A stretch of 64,000 nucleotides of DNA from positions 56,001 to 120,000 of the forward strand of contig WBZZ01005207.1 in NCBI GenBank assembly GCA_019918135.1. The letters are read 5' to 3'. Under the pieces are notes generated by a model, which was not told the DNA's origin, did not search any database, and saw nothing but the letters and a program-made list of their open reading frames with translations. How positions within the stretch are numbered: position 1 is the first letter of the stretch; each line of letters opens with the position of its first letter. Shown piece after piece: positions 10,210-18,765 of the stretch. Both the position numbers and the translations under genes were made by a program. This DNA comes from Paulinella micropora (taxonomy: Eukaryota > Cercozoa > Imbricatea > Euglyphida > Paulinellidae).

Positions 10210-10569
10210 GACTGACTATAAATACCAAAAGATTATTTTTCTGAGCAATGATTTTGCGGGAGGAAGCAAAACATTTAATAAGAATATCCAAATGTCATTC
10301 ACACCCACCAAAATGAATGTTAAGTTTATCCACTATATGAACGACCAGACCGAGACGAAAACCAGAATTCTTTACATGGATAGAATGGAATTATTGGAAC
10401 ATTCGCGGATAGTAATATAGCAAACATTTCAAATCTCGGTTATAATTTGGGTGTTGTAGGATGGACTGACGGCCAATATACATTTAAAATCCTTGAAACT
10501 GAAAGCGGAAATATTGACACAGGAAATTTAGCGGGAAGAATTGTTGTGTGTTTGGAATTCGTAGGGTGA
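10190..10569 (+). CDS. Probable minor virion protein, interrupted by a frameshift
   Basis: The frame from ATG at 10190 (MSSNITMTDYKYQ...) runs to a stop at 10420. A second frame takes over near 10395 and ends at 10569, with sequence of the same style (GYNLGVVGWTDGQYTFKI ... RIVVCLEFVG). Together they give about 126 residues of beta-rich protein. The first part holds TKMNVKFIHYMND, reminiscent of small capsid-associated proteins in virophages and Polintons, but no named family is recognised. It sits between the fibre/membrane genes and the ATPase in the virion block. A single-base indel near 10390-10400 explains the split. Confidence 0.5.
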
Positions 10570-10714
10570 TATTTATCAACTTCACTCTCATTCGCTTTGC
10601 TCATTCTCGTTTGTTGATAAACATCGAACACCAATTTATTTTAAACCATAAAGAAAAAACGATGTTTTAGAATAAGAGAGAGTGCGACAGCACGAAGCGC
10701 AATTCTAAAATATC
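10570..10714 (+). promoter_or_regulatory. Conserved hairpin module upstream of the ATPase
   Basis: TTATCAAC...GTTGATAA arms enclose CACTCTCATTCGC..., then CATCG...CGATG, then TTTTAGAATAAGAGAGAGTG...GCGCAATTCTAAAA, which ends in TATCATG at the ATPase start. Confidence 0.72.
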
Positions 10715-11530
10715 ATGGAGAAAATAAACAATGTCAAGGTGAAGCCAGTAAAACAAGAGGGTGATGGAAACAAAAAGGCCAAGGGTTATAAATTATTTAA
10801 TGAGCCGTATGCCAACATATTTCTACTTGCCCGTAAGAAGAGCGGTAAGACGACAGCACTCTTTGAAATACTGAAACGGACAACAGACAGAAAAACACGT
10901 ATTGTCATTATCGCTTCAACAATTCACAAGGACTACATTTATAAAGCAATGGTAAAGCACTTTAAGAACAGAGGCAACCCGATGGCGGTATATACCTTTC
11001 TCAAATCAGACGGGGTGAATGTCATTGATTACGAATTAGACAAACTGAACAAACCAGACGAAGAGCACGAAGGCGAAGTAAAACAGGATGAAGAAGAAAT
11101 AGAGAAACCACAATTTTTATACTTTGGAAAAGAAAAGAAACAGATAAAGGAGGCACCGAAAGAAAGGCCAAGTAAGTATATTTCTCCAGAGGTTGTTTTT
11201 GTTTTGGATGATTTAGGGAGCGGTTTAAGAGATAAGTCCGTAAGTGATTTGTTAAAAAAGAATAGGCACTATAAATCAAAGGTGATTATGTCTAGTCAGT
11301 ATCTGAACGACCTACGACCAGAAGCAATTAAGCAGTTAGATTATCTATTAATCTTTCCAAGCCAGTCTCAGGATAAAATGGAACTCGTGTATAAACACTT
11401 AGACTTATCTTTTGATTTTGATTATTTTCTTCAAAAGTATCATGAAGCAACAAAGGAGAGATTTAATTTTCTTTATGTTTCAAGTGTTGATGATGAGTTA
11501 AGAAAAAATTTTGCTTATCGGTTAAAGTAA
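10715..11530 (+). CDS. Packaging ATPase (FtsK-HerA/A32 family)
   Basis: This 271-residue ATPase would pump element DNA into capsids. A Walker A loop is seen at residues 35-46 (LARKKSGKTTAL) and a Walker B at about 160-168 (VVFVLDDLGSG). A sensor-like MSSQYLNDL and an Arg-rich region follow, as in A32-like ATPases of Polintons, virophages and NCLDVs. A variable acidic insertion (residues 105-145) lies between them. The length fits the family. The frame is intact from an ATG directly behind a hairpin module. The next gene starts 36 bases downstream. Confidence 0.92.
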   Translation: MEKINNVKVKPVKQEGDGNKKAKGYKLFNEPYANIFLLARKKSGKTTALFEILKRTTDRKTRIVIIASTIHKDYIYKAMVKHFKNRGNPMAVYTFLKSDGVNVIDYELDKLNKPDEEHEGEVKQDEEEIEKPQFLYFGKEKKQIKEAPKERPSKYISPEVVFVLDDLGSGLRDKSVSDLLKKNRHYKSKVIMSSQYLNDLRPEAIKQLDYLLIFPSQSQDKMELVYKHLDLSFDFDYFLQKYHEATKERFNFLYVSSVDDELRKNFAYRLK

Positions 11531-11566
11531 AAAAAATTTAGAATTAATTATTTTTTTATATAGTAT

Positions 11567-11890
11567 ATGGTAGTAAAAACAACTCGTGTTGAAGTCATTC
11601 CAACAATCGGCAAACGAACTATTAACTCAAGCACAATGGCTGGAGGTAAAAAGAAGTCTGGTCGCAAGAAGAAGCAAGGAGGCAAGGGGCAGGCTGGCGG
11701 AAAAATTAACTGGGCAAAGGTTGGGAAAACGGCTTTGGCTGTTAATAAATTCCTTCGTGATAACAAAGTAATTTCTAGAACTGCGGGAGCCTTAAGCAGT
11801 ATTGGAGTTCCTTATGCTGGGTCTGTCCAAGCCACCGCTTCAAAACTCGGATATGGTAAGCAGAGAGGACGTGGCGCACTAAAATTTTGA
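11567..11890 (+). CDS. Small basic, Gly/Lys-rich core-like protein
   Basis: The frame gives 107 residues from MVVKTTRVEV, or 87 from the internal MAGGKKKSGRKKKQGG. The first half is a Lys/Gly/Arg-rich DNA-binding type segment. The second half (NKFLRDNKVISRTAGALSS...GKQRGRGALKF) is a short amphipathic stretch ending in a basic tail. This layout recalls the small basic core or membrane-active peptides of adenovirus and Polintons that are processed by the adenain-like protease, but the match is by style only. Intact, and placed between the ATPase and the protease. Confidence 0.65.
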   Translation: MVVKTTRVEVIPTIGKRTINSSTMAGGKKKSGRKKKQGGKGQAGGKINWAKVGKTALAVNKFLRDNKVISRTAGALSSIGVPYAGSVQATASKLGYGKQRGRGALKF

Positions 11891-12035
11891 AAGATAGTTA
11901 TCAACTTCACTTTCATTCGTTTCACTCATTCTCGTTTGTTGATAACCATCGAAAACCGATTTATTTTTTCAATAAAGAAAAATAGATGTTTTAGAATAAG
12001 CGAGAATGCGAAGCATGAAGCGCAATTCTAAAAAG
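11891..12035 (+). promoter_or_regulatory. Conserved hairpin module
   Basis: Same design as upstream of the ATPase: GTTATCAAC...GTTGATAAC, CATCG near the middle, then TTTTAGAATAAGCGAGAATG...GCGCAATTCTAAAA. Here the right hairpin is itself used as coding sequence by the 42-residue gene that starts at 12006. Confidence 0.7.
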
Positions 12036-12134
12036 GTAAGACCACCGCGGGTTTATAGAAACAAAAGCGGGAAGCCGTATATTATCCAGAAGGGTAAAAA
12101 ATATTATCTTAATTTTGGCAAGAAAAACAAATGA
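12006..12134 (+). CDS. 42-residue basic peptide gene
   Basis: A short frame starts at ATG 12006 (or in frame at 12015) and encodes a strongly basic peptide with RPPRVYRNKSGKPYIIQKGK and an end NFGKKNK. Its stop at 12132-12134 is one base before the next gene's ATG at 12136, a typical compact gene junction. Its N-terminal codons come from the conserved hairpin. Small, very basic virion peptides of this kind are usual in Polintons, but I cannot name a family. Composition and junction favour a real gene. Confidence 0.5.
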   Translation: MRSMKRNSKKVRPPRVYRNKSGKPYIIQKGKKYYLNFGKKNK

Positions 12135-12135
12135 T

Positions 12136-14169
12136 ATGAGCACACTTCAAATCGTTAAACTTTTTATGAAATACTTAAGCACAAAATCTCCGACACGTCG
12201 GAGATTGGAAGCAAAGCGGACACCTAAGCGAAAAGAAGACTTAAGAAAAGTCCAAAGCCTATCTGAAATTGAACAAAATACGAGAACAGCCATTAATGAC
12301 CACTTAGACAAACTCAGGAAGGAGAATTACGAAAAGATTGATGAGATAGACCAAAAAGAGAAAGAAGCACAGGCGGATGCTGAAGAAGAAAAGAAGAGGC
12401 AAGAAAGAAAAGACATAGCCGATGCTAAGGAAAGGCAGGATGAGTTAGCAAGGATACACCGCAATGAACTATCCGATATCAAGGAACGACAAGAACAAAA
12501 AGACAGAGAACTAAGAAGGGAGCAAAAACTCATAGAGGATTTACAATACGAACAGCAAAGGAACCAAAGATTGGCTATTATGCCACCGCCACAGCAGTAT
12601 CAATATATCATGCCACAACAACAGGGACAACCACAAGCACCATATCTCCAACCAGTTGGAGATAATCCACAAGCACCACCATTAGCACCACCATTTGGAG
12701 CACCACCACAAGCACCAGCCTTACCTAATTTAGGAGATGAAGCACCATTGAAAACAAAAGAGCAATATGAGGAAGAAAAAAAGCAAAAGCAGAAAGATAT
12801 TGAAACACTGAAATTAGCAGGATATACAGATAAATTCATTAAAAAGATGAGTCTCAAAGACTTACAAAAAGCCAGTCAAGATATTCAGATGGCTATAGCC
12901 ACAGCGACATCTTTAGAAGAACAGAAAAAGTTAGCAGAAGAATATAAAGAAAAACTTGAAAAGGAAAAAAAGAAAGTGGAAGAAAAGGGTAAGCATCTTG
13001 AAAATTTACAAATTAATCAATTTTTAATCTCTGGATTTTCAAAAACTTATCACCCAACCATTACCATAAAAGAGTTAGCACATGCTTTAAAAAAGAGACT
13101 AGATAGTGATGGTCATAACAAATTAAATTACAAAGACACTTCAAATTGGATAATTAACATGATTAAAAGGTTTAATATTGATGTTGGAAGTGAGGTGAAA
13201 AACGTAAAAAGAAAAGTGGCGGATTATGCTAGATATGAAGAGTATATGGGTATTACTGAACAAAAAGGTAGTGGAGCGAAGACATTAGATGAATTAATTG
13301 ATAAGGTATTTTCAATAGCGAAAATAAAAAAATACTTAGCCCGCAAAGATTGGAAACACACAATGAACAAACATGATTTTGTAAATACTCTAACTAACAA
13401 AATGACAATAGACCCAAATGTAGATAAACAAGTTTCAGCGGATTTAAATGTTGATGAAGGGATGCCCCAACCGCTACCACCGCCACCAGATGATATTCAC
13501 AAATCCGCTCTCCCGTCTGCGACTACCGAGCGGTTTGTAAACATCGATGGGGAGAGTAATATTGAAAAACCCATAGACGATGTTCATCAACAAACGAAAA
13601 TGAGTGATATGTTGAATTTAAATGAAAATTCAACATTGGATGAAAATGTAGTTGATGAATATCAGCAAGGAGAAGGGAGGGGGCTAATGACTAATGAAAT
13701 AGACGACATAATGAAAAAATATGGATGGTATCTCGGAGCGATAGCAAGTGATGAAATCTACAAACTAAATCCAGAAAAAAGAAAACGATACGGATTTATT
13801 ATGAATTTGGACAATCACAAACAATCAGGGTCTCATTGGATCTCCGTATGGATAAGTCTAGATAAAGACAGGAGTGTTGAAGTGTATGACCCATTAGCAC
13901 TTTACCAACCAACGGAAGACTTTCAGCAACAAATGAAAAGGCTAATAGATAAAAGCCACCCCGATAGTTATTTGTTAATGAAGGTTAATCAAGTAAAACA
14001 ACAATCCAACACCTCAGACACGTGCGGTTGGCATAGTATGAGATTTTTAATGGAGCGGGCGAAAGGCAACCGATTTAAGTTTAGTTCGGGTTTCACAGAC
14101 TTAAAAGAAGAAGAAGCAGAAAAGTTGAAAGCACAGAATGGATATGGTAATTTTGATACTTTTATTTGA
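12136..14169 (+). CDS. Adenain/Ulp1-like cysteine protease with long coiled-coil N terminus
   Basis: This 677-residue protein starts at MSTLQIVKLF; an open frame reaches 12115 but has no ATG there. Residues 25-140 are a long charged coiled coil. Residues 150-220 are Pro/Gln-rich (PPQQYQYIMPQQQGQ; APPLAPPFGAPPQAP), followed by more coiled coil and a globular middle. The C-terminal 130 residues hold the protease: catalytic His in GSHWISVWISLD, Asp in VYDPLALYQ, and Cys in TSDTCGWHSMRF. Adenain-type enzymes mature capsid proteins in Polintons, virophages and adenoviruses. Usual Polinton proteases are about 200 residues, so this is a large fusion. The linker at residues 450-520 is built from copies of the element's intergenic palindromes read in frame. 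Confidence 0.88.
   Translation: MSTLQIVKLFMKYLSTKSPTRRRLEAKRTPKRKEDLRKVQSLSEIEQNTRTAINDHLDKLRKENYEKIDEIDQKEKEAQADAEEEKKRQERKDIADAKERQDELARIHRNELSDIKERQEQKDRELRREQKLIEDLQYEQQRNQRLAIMPPPQQYQYIMPQQQGQPQAPYLQPVGDNPQAPPLAPPFGAPPQAPALPNLGDEAPLKTKEQYEEEKKQKQKDIETLKLAGYTDKFIKKMSLKDLQKASQDIQMAIATATSLEEQKKLAEEYKEKLEKEKKKVEEKGKHLENLQINQFLISGFSKTYHPTITIKELAHALKKRLDSDGHNKLNYKDTSNWIINMIKRFNIDVGSEVKNVKRKVADYARYEEYMGITEQKGSGAKTLDELIDKVFSIAKIKKYLARKDWKHTMNKHDFVNTLTNKMTIDPNVDKQVSADLNVDEGMPQPLPPPPDDIHKSALPSATTERFVNIDGESNIEKPIDDVHQQTKMSDMLNLNENSTLDENVVDEYQQGEGRGLMTNEIDDIMKKYGWYLGAIASDEIYKLNPEKRKRYGFIMNLDNHKQSGSHWISVWISLDKDRSVEVYDPLALYQPTEDFQQQMKRLIDKSHPDSYLLMKVNQVKQQSNTSDTCGWHSMRFLMERAKGNRFKFSSGFTDLKEEEAEKLKAQNGYGNFDTFI
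13490..13665 (+). repeat. Intergenic-type palindromes embedded in the protease frame
   Basis: Three units resembling the element's intergenic modules follow each other here. They are CACAAATCCGCTC...GAGCGGTTTGTAAACATCG, CATCAACAAACGAAAATGAG, and ATGTTGAATTTAAATGAAAATTCAACAT (about 28 bp, imperfect arms). All are translated without breaking the frame. Confidence 0.65.
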
Positions 14170-14304
14170 AAGATAGTTATCAACTACACTCTCATTCGTT
14201 TCACTCATTCTCGTTTGTTGATAACCATCGAAAACCGATTAATTTTTTTGAAAAAGAAAAAAAACGATGTTTAGAATAAGCGAGAGTGCGACAGCACGAA
14301 GCGC
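14170..14304 (+). promoter_or_regulatory. Hairpin module, left part, cut by a GC-rich insertion
   Basis: The module follows the normal pattern (GTTATCAAC...GTTGATAAC, CATCG, GATGTTTAGAATAAGCGAGAGTGCGACAGCACGAAGCGC), then breaks off at 14304. The missing arm AATTCTAAATATCATG resumes at 15947. Confidence 0.8.
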
Positions 14305-15946
14305 GGCGGGGCTGGGCGTGCGTCCGACGGGGGCCGCTAGCTTCTGGCTCTGGGGGCTGCGCCTGCCCGGGCAGGCGCCCCCCCGGCCCGCAGAGGCCGG
14401 TCCGCCGGACCTCGCACTGGAGAGGCGCTGGTTCCAGCACGTGGACCTCGTGGCGCTAGCCCTAGCTTACGCACGCCTGGATCTCGGCGCGGCCCGGCAG
14501 CCCCGCCAGGCGCGGTCACCGCGGGCGGGCGACGGCGGCGGGCGTGACGCGGTAGCCTGGGAGTTGGTGTTACGGTTGGAGGCCGCTTCCGGCGAGGACC
14601 AGCCCGCCCCTGGCGCGCGGGGGGGGGGGGGGGAGTGAGCTCTAGTTCCTGGTGAGTAAAAAGCCCCTGCCTTTAATCCAAATAAAGATGACCAGGGCAG
14701 AGGAGCCGGGGAGGGCCGTGCTGCCGCCTAGGGGTCGTGCCCGGCGAGCCGCCGCTTGGCCCTCGCGCCCGGGCGGGGCGCCTCCGCCGCCTGTATATGC
14801 CGGAAGGGGTAGGTGTCGGGGAGGCCCACCAAGTCCACGCCCCTGGCCTGCAGCAAGTCTAGGCGCTCGATAAAGCACAGGGAGAAGCAGCCACTCACGC
14901 GCACCTGGCGCAGATGGCGCAGGCTAGCCAAGCCCTTGAGGACGGCCAGCCCCCCGAGCCGGACAGGTCTAGCGAGGCTAGCGCGGCCAGCGGTGCTAGC
15001 GCGGCCAGTGACAGGGTGACCTGGGTGGTCTGCAGGCGCAGCGCCCGCAGGTTCGGCAGGCACAGGAGCGCGGCCAGGGGCGCGTAAACCAGCCCCCGCA
15101 GCTCGAGCTCCCGTAGCTCGGGCAGCAGCCCGAGCCCGGAGGGCTCGATCGAGCCCAGCGCCGGCAGCAGCGACAGCACGCGCAGCGCGCGGCAGGCCGC
15201 CAGCGGCCGCAGGTCGGGGGCGTGGGTGAGCGGGCAGTCGCGGGACGCACAGCCGGCGGCCGGGTAGCGGAGCCGCAGCGTATGCAGGTGCGGCACGCCG
15301 GCCAAGAAGTCCAGGCTGTGGCCCGGCGGTTCGAGGTCGCCTAGGTCCACGTTGCGCAGCTCCGGCAGGCGCGGCCAGGGCGTCCGGCCCAGGGGGTCGG
15401 CGGCCTGCGGCGCCAGGCGCACGTGCAGGACCTCGAGGCCGGGCGCACAGTGTGGAAGCCGCAGGCTCTGCAGGGAGGGGCAGTCCAGGACCCGCAGCAC
15501 CCGCAGCCGGGGCAGGCCGGGCTCACCGGCGTCTAACGTGGCTACGGCGGGACAGTTCTCGACGTGCAGGTATTCCAGCTGCGGCAGGGTGGACAGCAGC
15601 GAGCCGAGGTCGGGGGTCCACAGGCCGCGCAGCACCAGTCGGCGGAGCCGGGGGTGGCCGGCTAGGAAGCCCAGGCCCCGCAGGCTAGAGCAAGAGGCCA
15701 GCTCGAGCTCTTCTAGGTCGGGCCAGCGCGCCAGAGCCTCCGCCTGGGACAGCAAGGGGCAGTGGCGGAGGCTGAGCGTCCTGAGCCGGGCGGCCGACCG
15801 CTGTAGCGACCCTAGGCTGAACGCCGGTCTGATGTGCGAGAGCCTGACACAGCGGAGCTCGGGCAGCAGGGCCAGACTGCTGATATCTTGCAAGGAGGAG
15901 CAGTGCTCCAGCTGCAGCTCGGCCAGGCGGGGTGCCAGCACGTGGC
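14305..15946. other. GC-rich 1.64-kb foreign insertion inside the Polinton
   Basis: Composition changes abruptly from AT-rich to very GC-rich at 14304/14305 and back at 15946/15947. The two flanks together rebuild one intact hairpin module, so this is an insertion at a defined point, with GC as possible microhomology. No terminal repeats or target duplication are obvious. The block holds an LRR gene fragment on the minus strand, an unassigned GC-rich open frame on the plus strand (14267-14638, which runs in from the module), and a poly-G run near 14622. Confidence 0.85.
14728..15941 (-). pseudogene. Leucine-rich-repeat protein fragment
   Basis: The minus strand encodes at least a dozen consecutive LRR units of about 22-26 residues (examples LRTLSLRHCPLL, LEELELASCSSL, LRRLVLRGLWTP, LEYLHVENCPAV, LRELELRGLVYA). 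The frame begins without an ATG exactly at the insertion edge, so the N terminus is missing. Near 14955, in a C-rich run, the frame shifts by one base. The other frame continues LRR sequence (LAVLKGLASLRHLRQVRVSG) to a stop at 14728. Extreme GC content sets it apart from every Polinton gene. It is most simply a truncated piece of a GC-rich cellular LRR gene. LRR proteins mediate protein binding; no partner can be inferred. Confidence is high for LRR, moderate for being non-functional. Confidence 0.8.
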
Positions 15947-15959
15947 AATTCTAAATATC

Positions 15960-16772
15960 ATGGATTACAAAGGGGGCAGGTCAAGTGGTATCTATTACAT
16001 AAATAGTAAAAACAGAATAACAGGCACAGATAGCGACTTTACACACGAAATAAACTTAAAATCACTGGACAATCCCACACATTGTAAAATTCTTCATATC
16101 TATGTGCCGAAGTCGTATTACTCCGTAGCCTCTCCATATAATACTTTTACATTATCTGAAGACGGGTATGAGGCTTTAATTACGATACCTGAGGGAAACT
16201 ACACAATGAACAATCTAAAAAATAAGTTGTCGGAGATACTAACCGCAGACAGCCCAAATAATTATACTTATGTTGTATCCAGTAATAATACCAACATAGA
16301 ACCAGAAGATGGCAAATTAACATTCAGTGTGTCAGAGAATAAAGGTATTCAACCGCGGTTTATATTTGATGCTGATACACGTATTCACGAGGTAATGGGG
16401 TTTGATAGAAACTCCACATATTTCTTTGCAAATGATTTTATTAAATCACCAAATGTAATTATTCTAACTGGCGAAAAAACTCTATATCTTCAATCGGATT
16501 TGGTGAATGAAGGTGATAATCATGTGCTACAAGAAATATACACAGCAAACGAAATTCCTTTCGGCTCTGTCATTTATGATGGAAGCGGGTCTGAGTATGG
16601 AAAAACATTGTCCGCTAGTTCAAACAATGTGTTTAGGTTTTACTTGACGGACGAAAACGACCAAGCAATTAATCTTAATGGTTTGGGTATTGTTATGACA
16701 TTATTGGTTTATCGTGAAACTAATTATTTTAGTTTATTTAATTCATTCTTTAATTTGTTGAAATCAAAGTGA
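15960..16772 (+). CDS. Minor capsid (penton-like) protein
   Basis: A 270-residue protein starts MDYKGGRSSGIYYINSKNR. The ATG follows the restored AATTCTAAATATC half of the hairpin module, so upstream codons in the open frame belong to the GC-rich insert and are not used. The N-terminal pattern (IYYINSKNRITGTDSDFTHEI...) and the segment VPKSYYSVASPYNTFTL...ITIPEGNYTM match the style of Polinton/virophage penton-type minor capsid proteins, which form a single jelly roll at capsid vertices. The length fits the family. It stands two genes before the major capsid protein, the usual Polinton arrangement. The 1.64-kb insertion separates it from most of its upstream module, which may affect expression. 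Confidence 0.8.
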   Translation: MDYKGGRSSGIYYINSKNRITGTDSDFTHEINLKSLDNPTHCKILHIYVPKSYYSVASPYNTFTLSEDGYEALITIPEGNYTMNNLKNKLSEILTADSPNNYTYVVSSNNTNIEPEDGKLTFSVSENKGIQPRFIFDADTRIHEVMGFDRNSTYFFANDFIKSPNVIILTGEKTLYLQSDLVNEGDNHVLQEIYTANEIPFGSVIYDGSGSEYGKTLSASSNNVFRFYLTDENDQAINLNGLGIVMTLLVYRETNYFSLFNSFFNLLKSK

Positions 16773-16797
16773 ATTATTTTTGATGTAAATATAAGAT

Positions 16798-16896
16798 ATG
16801 TGTAAAGAATGTAAGCCGAACAACTTTTGCGAACACAACAAACAAAAAGGGCATTGTGCGGAATGTGGTGCATGGCGATGTGAAATTAGCCCGTAG
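16798..16896 (+). CDS. 32-residue Cys-rich mini-protein
   Basis: From ATG 16798 the frame reads MCKECKPNNFCEHNKQKGHC... and ends CAECGAWRCEISP. It has CxxC, CEH, HC and CxxC spacings that could bind one or two zinc ions. It lies 25 bases after the minor capsid stop on the same strand. Six Cys and two His in 32 residues are unlikely by chance. Family unknown. Confidence 0.5.
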   Translation: MCKECKPNNFCEHNKQKGHCAECGAWRCEISP

Positions 16897-17101
16897 GGCA
16901 ATTGTTGATAGCTTGCTATCAAACTAATTTGTAATGTAAAACTTAGTAGTAAGCAAAGTTTTCATAACCATATTACTTCAAAAAGGCACATTAATAAGAT
17001 TGATGAATAAACAATAATTATTTTAGAATTATTTATTTTTTTTCTATAAATATATTCTTGTGAATTAGTTAATTTACAACACTTCAAAAAAAAAGAAAAA
17101 A
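16897..17101 (+). promoter_or_regulatory. AT-rich leader of the major capsid gene
   Basis: This 205-bp spacer is almost entirely A/T near the capsid start (TTTTAGAATTATTTATTTTT, TATAAATATATTC, then an A-rich run to the ATG). It contains only half of the usual TTTTAGAATT motif and no full hairpin. A strong late promoter is plausible. Confidence 0.45.
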
Positions 17102-18583
17102 ATGCCTGTCCAATACGGAGGAGAACTAGTCCATCAGACTAAGGAACTGCTCACTGGTAAGTATGAATTGAACAAACTTACTGCCCGTGAAGGCTCACAA
17201 CCCGTCGCACTTACTACTGCTGGTGGTATGGAAAACACCTTTGAAATTCCTACTAGACCTTTGAACCTTGCGAGGAGTGTGTTGCGATTTACATACACTC
17301 CGTCTGGTGGAGGTGCTGGCGGTCGCTACAATCGTATCTATATGGATTGTCTGTCTATGATTAAAACTATTGAACTGCGAAGCCGAAGCGGTCAGTATTT
17401 GTGTAATCTTCAACACGTGGGTAATTACACAAAGATGATTTGGAAACCAGAAATTAAGTATGAAAAATTTATGGCACTTGAAAATCATGGTGCTGGTGTG
17501 GCTAGCGGTGCTATGCTTCAAAAGTGTAATGCGGGAAAAGTTGAAATTGGAACTAGAGCAGAGAGAAAGGCAATTACTGATGCGGCAGATGCTCCAGGTC
17601 TTAAGGTTGCAGTTCAAGCATACTACAAAGTGCCTCTTGTTAATGCCCGTCGCCACGATGATACCGCTCTCGCTGATAGCACTGCTGGAACCTATAGCCT
17701 TGTTAATGTTCCTTTCGAGGAGGCTAAGTATTTTGAAGGCGGTGGTGATAATACTGCTACCCCTGTTATTAATGTTAAGTTTCCTTTGGGTATGCTGTTT
17801 GGCACTATTTTTGAACTTGATAAGACTATTGGATTTAATGAAATTTTGGATTTGCGGATTGTGTGGGCTGAAACCAACCGCTCTTCATTCTATGGTGCTG
17901 ATGCGAGTGCTATCTCTGCTGGTGCTACCGCTACGACCGCTGGGGCTATTGTCTCTAACCTAAATCTATTCCTTGCTGTTGAGACTGACCCAAATGTCAT
18001 CCTCGGAGTCCAGCAAAAGATTGCGGGTGAAGGCTTTCCATTTAAGATTGAGTATCCTATCGCTTGGAAGCAGAGCCTATCAACACAAAGTCAAAATTAT
18101 GTTATTAAGATGAATCGCTCGCAGGGTGAAAGAATTCGTCGTATTTATACTTCAGCCTTTCATTTCACTGAGAGTGCTAATACTTCTTTTGATAATGACA
18201 ACAGGGCAGATGCTAAAATTATTTCTTATTATACGACCCTTGACGGCTCTCGTCTTCAACAATTTGACATTGACACTTCTGAGAATGAAGACTATATGAT
18301 TTTGAAGGATAAGTTGAAGGGGAGTGCTATCCTAAACAGCGATGTCTATCATTACAACTGGTTTCATGTAGATACTTGGGATAATAACCGCCCACTATGT
18401 GATAAGGATACCGATGGGTATGAGGTGAGTGGTCTGAGCCTTGACACCGAGAGGCGATATGAATTCGTTTCAAATACGAGTGCTAATGCGAGTGGTATGG
18501 GTATAACTAATCTTAACCATTACACTTTTGCTATTCTTCAACGAAGTGTGCTTGTGAAGGGAATTGAAATTCTAATGTCGTAG
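17102..18583 (+). CDS. Major capsid protein (double jelly roll)
   Basis: A 493-residue protein starts MPVQYGGELVHQTKELLTG. Size, position after the minor capsid gene and internal features fit Polinton major capsid proteins. These features are an early beta-strand region with RPLNLARSVLRFTYTP, a central EYPIAWKQSLSTQSQNYVIK segment, and a C-terminal ILQRSVLVKGIEILMS strand. Trimers of such double jelly-roll subunits build the icosahedral shell. Codon use is richer in G and C than in neighbouring genes, consistent with a highly expressed product. The frame is intact. Fold assignment is by resemblance, not by alignment. Confidence 0.85.
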   Translation: MPVQYGGELVHQTKELLTGKYELNKLTAREGSQPVALTTAGGMENTFEIPTRPLNLARSVLRFTYTPSGGGAGGRYNRIYMDCLSMIKTIELRSRSGQYLCNLQHVGNYTKMIWKPEIKYEKFMALENHGAGVASGAMLQKCNAGKVEIGTRAERKAITDAADAPGLKVAVQAYYKVPLVNARRHDDTALADSTAGTYSLVNVPFEEAKYFEGGGDNTATPVINVKFPLGMLFGTIFELDKTIGFNEILDLRIVWAETNRSSFYGADASAISAGATATTAGAIVSNLNLFLAVETDPNVILGVQQKIAGEGFPFKIEYPIAWKQSLSTQSQNYVIKMNRSQGERIRRIYTSAFHFTESANTSFDNDNRADAKIISYYTTLDGSRLQQFDIDTSENEDYMILKDKLKGSAILNSDVYHYNWFHVDTWDNNRPLCDKDTDGYEVSGLSLDTERRYEFVSNTSANASGMGITNLNHYTFAILQRSVLVKGIEILMS

Positions 18584-18765
18584 ATATTTGAAAATCCACA
18601 CTCTCATTTCGCTACGCTCATTCTCGTGTATCTTTGTTTTTGACTACTTCAAAAACAAAAACATTTTACAAACATCGTGAAACCGATTTATTTTTTTTTC
18701 AAAATAAAAAAAACGATGTTTTATAATAAGCGGGAGTGAAACGAGAGCGCAATTATAAAATATCA
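18584..18765 (+). promoter_or_regulatory. Long hairpin module after the capsid gene
   Basis: CCACACTCTCATTTCGC...GCTCATTCTCGTG arms are followed by TTTTTGA...CAAAAAC, CATCG...CGATG and TTTTATAATAAGCGGGAGTG...GCGCAATTATAAAA, which ends just before the next ATG (18766). Note the paired change GAAT to TAAT in both arms, which keeps the stem. Confidence 0.72.

Noticed and set aside
14267..14638. GC-rich plus-strand frame at the start of the LRR insert
   Set aside because: It starts inside the hairpin module, has no recognisable domain, and long open frames are expected at this GC content.
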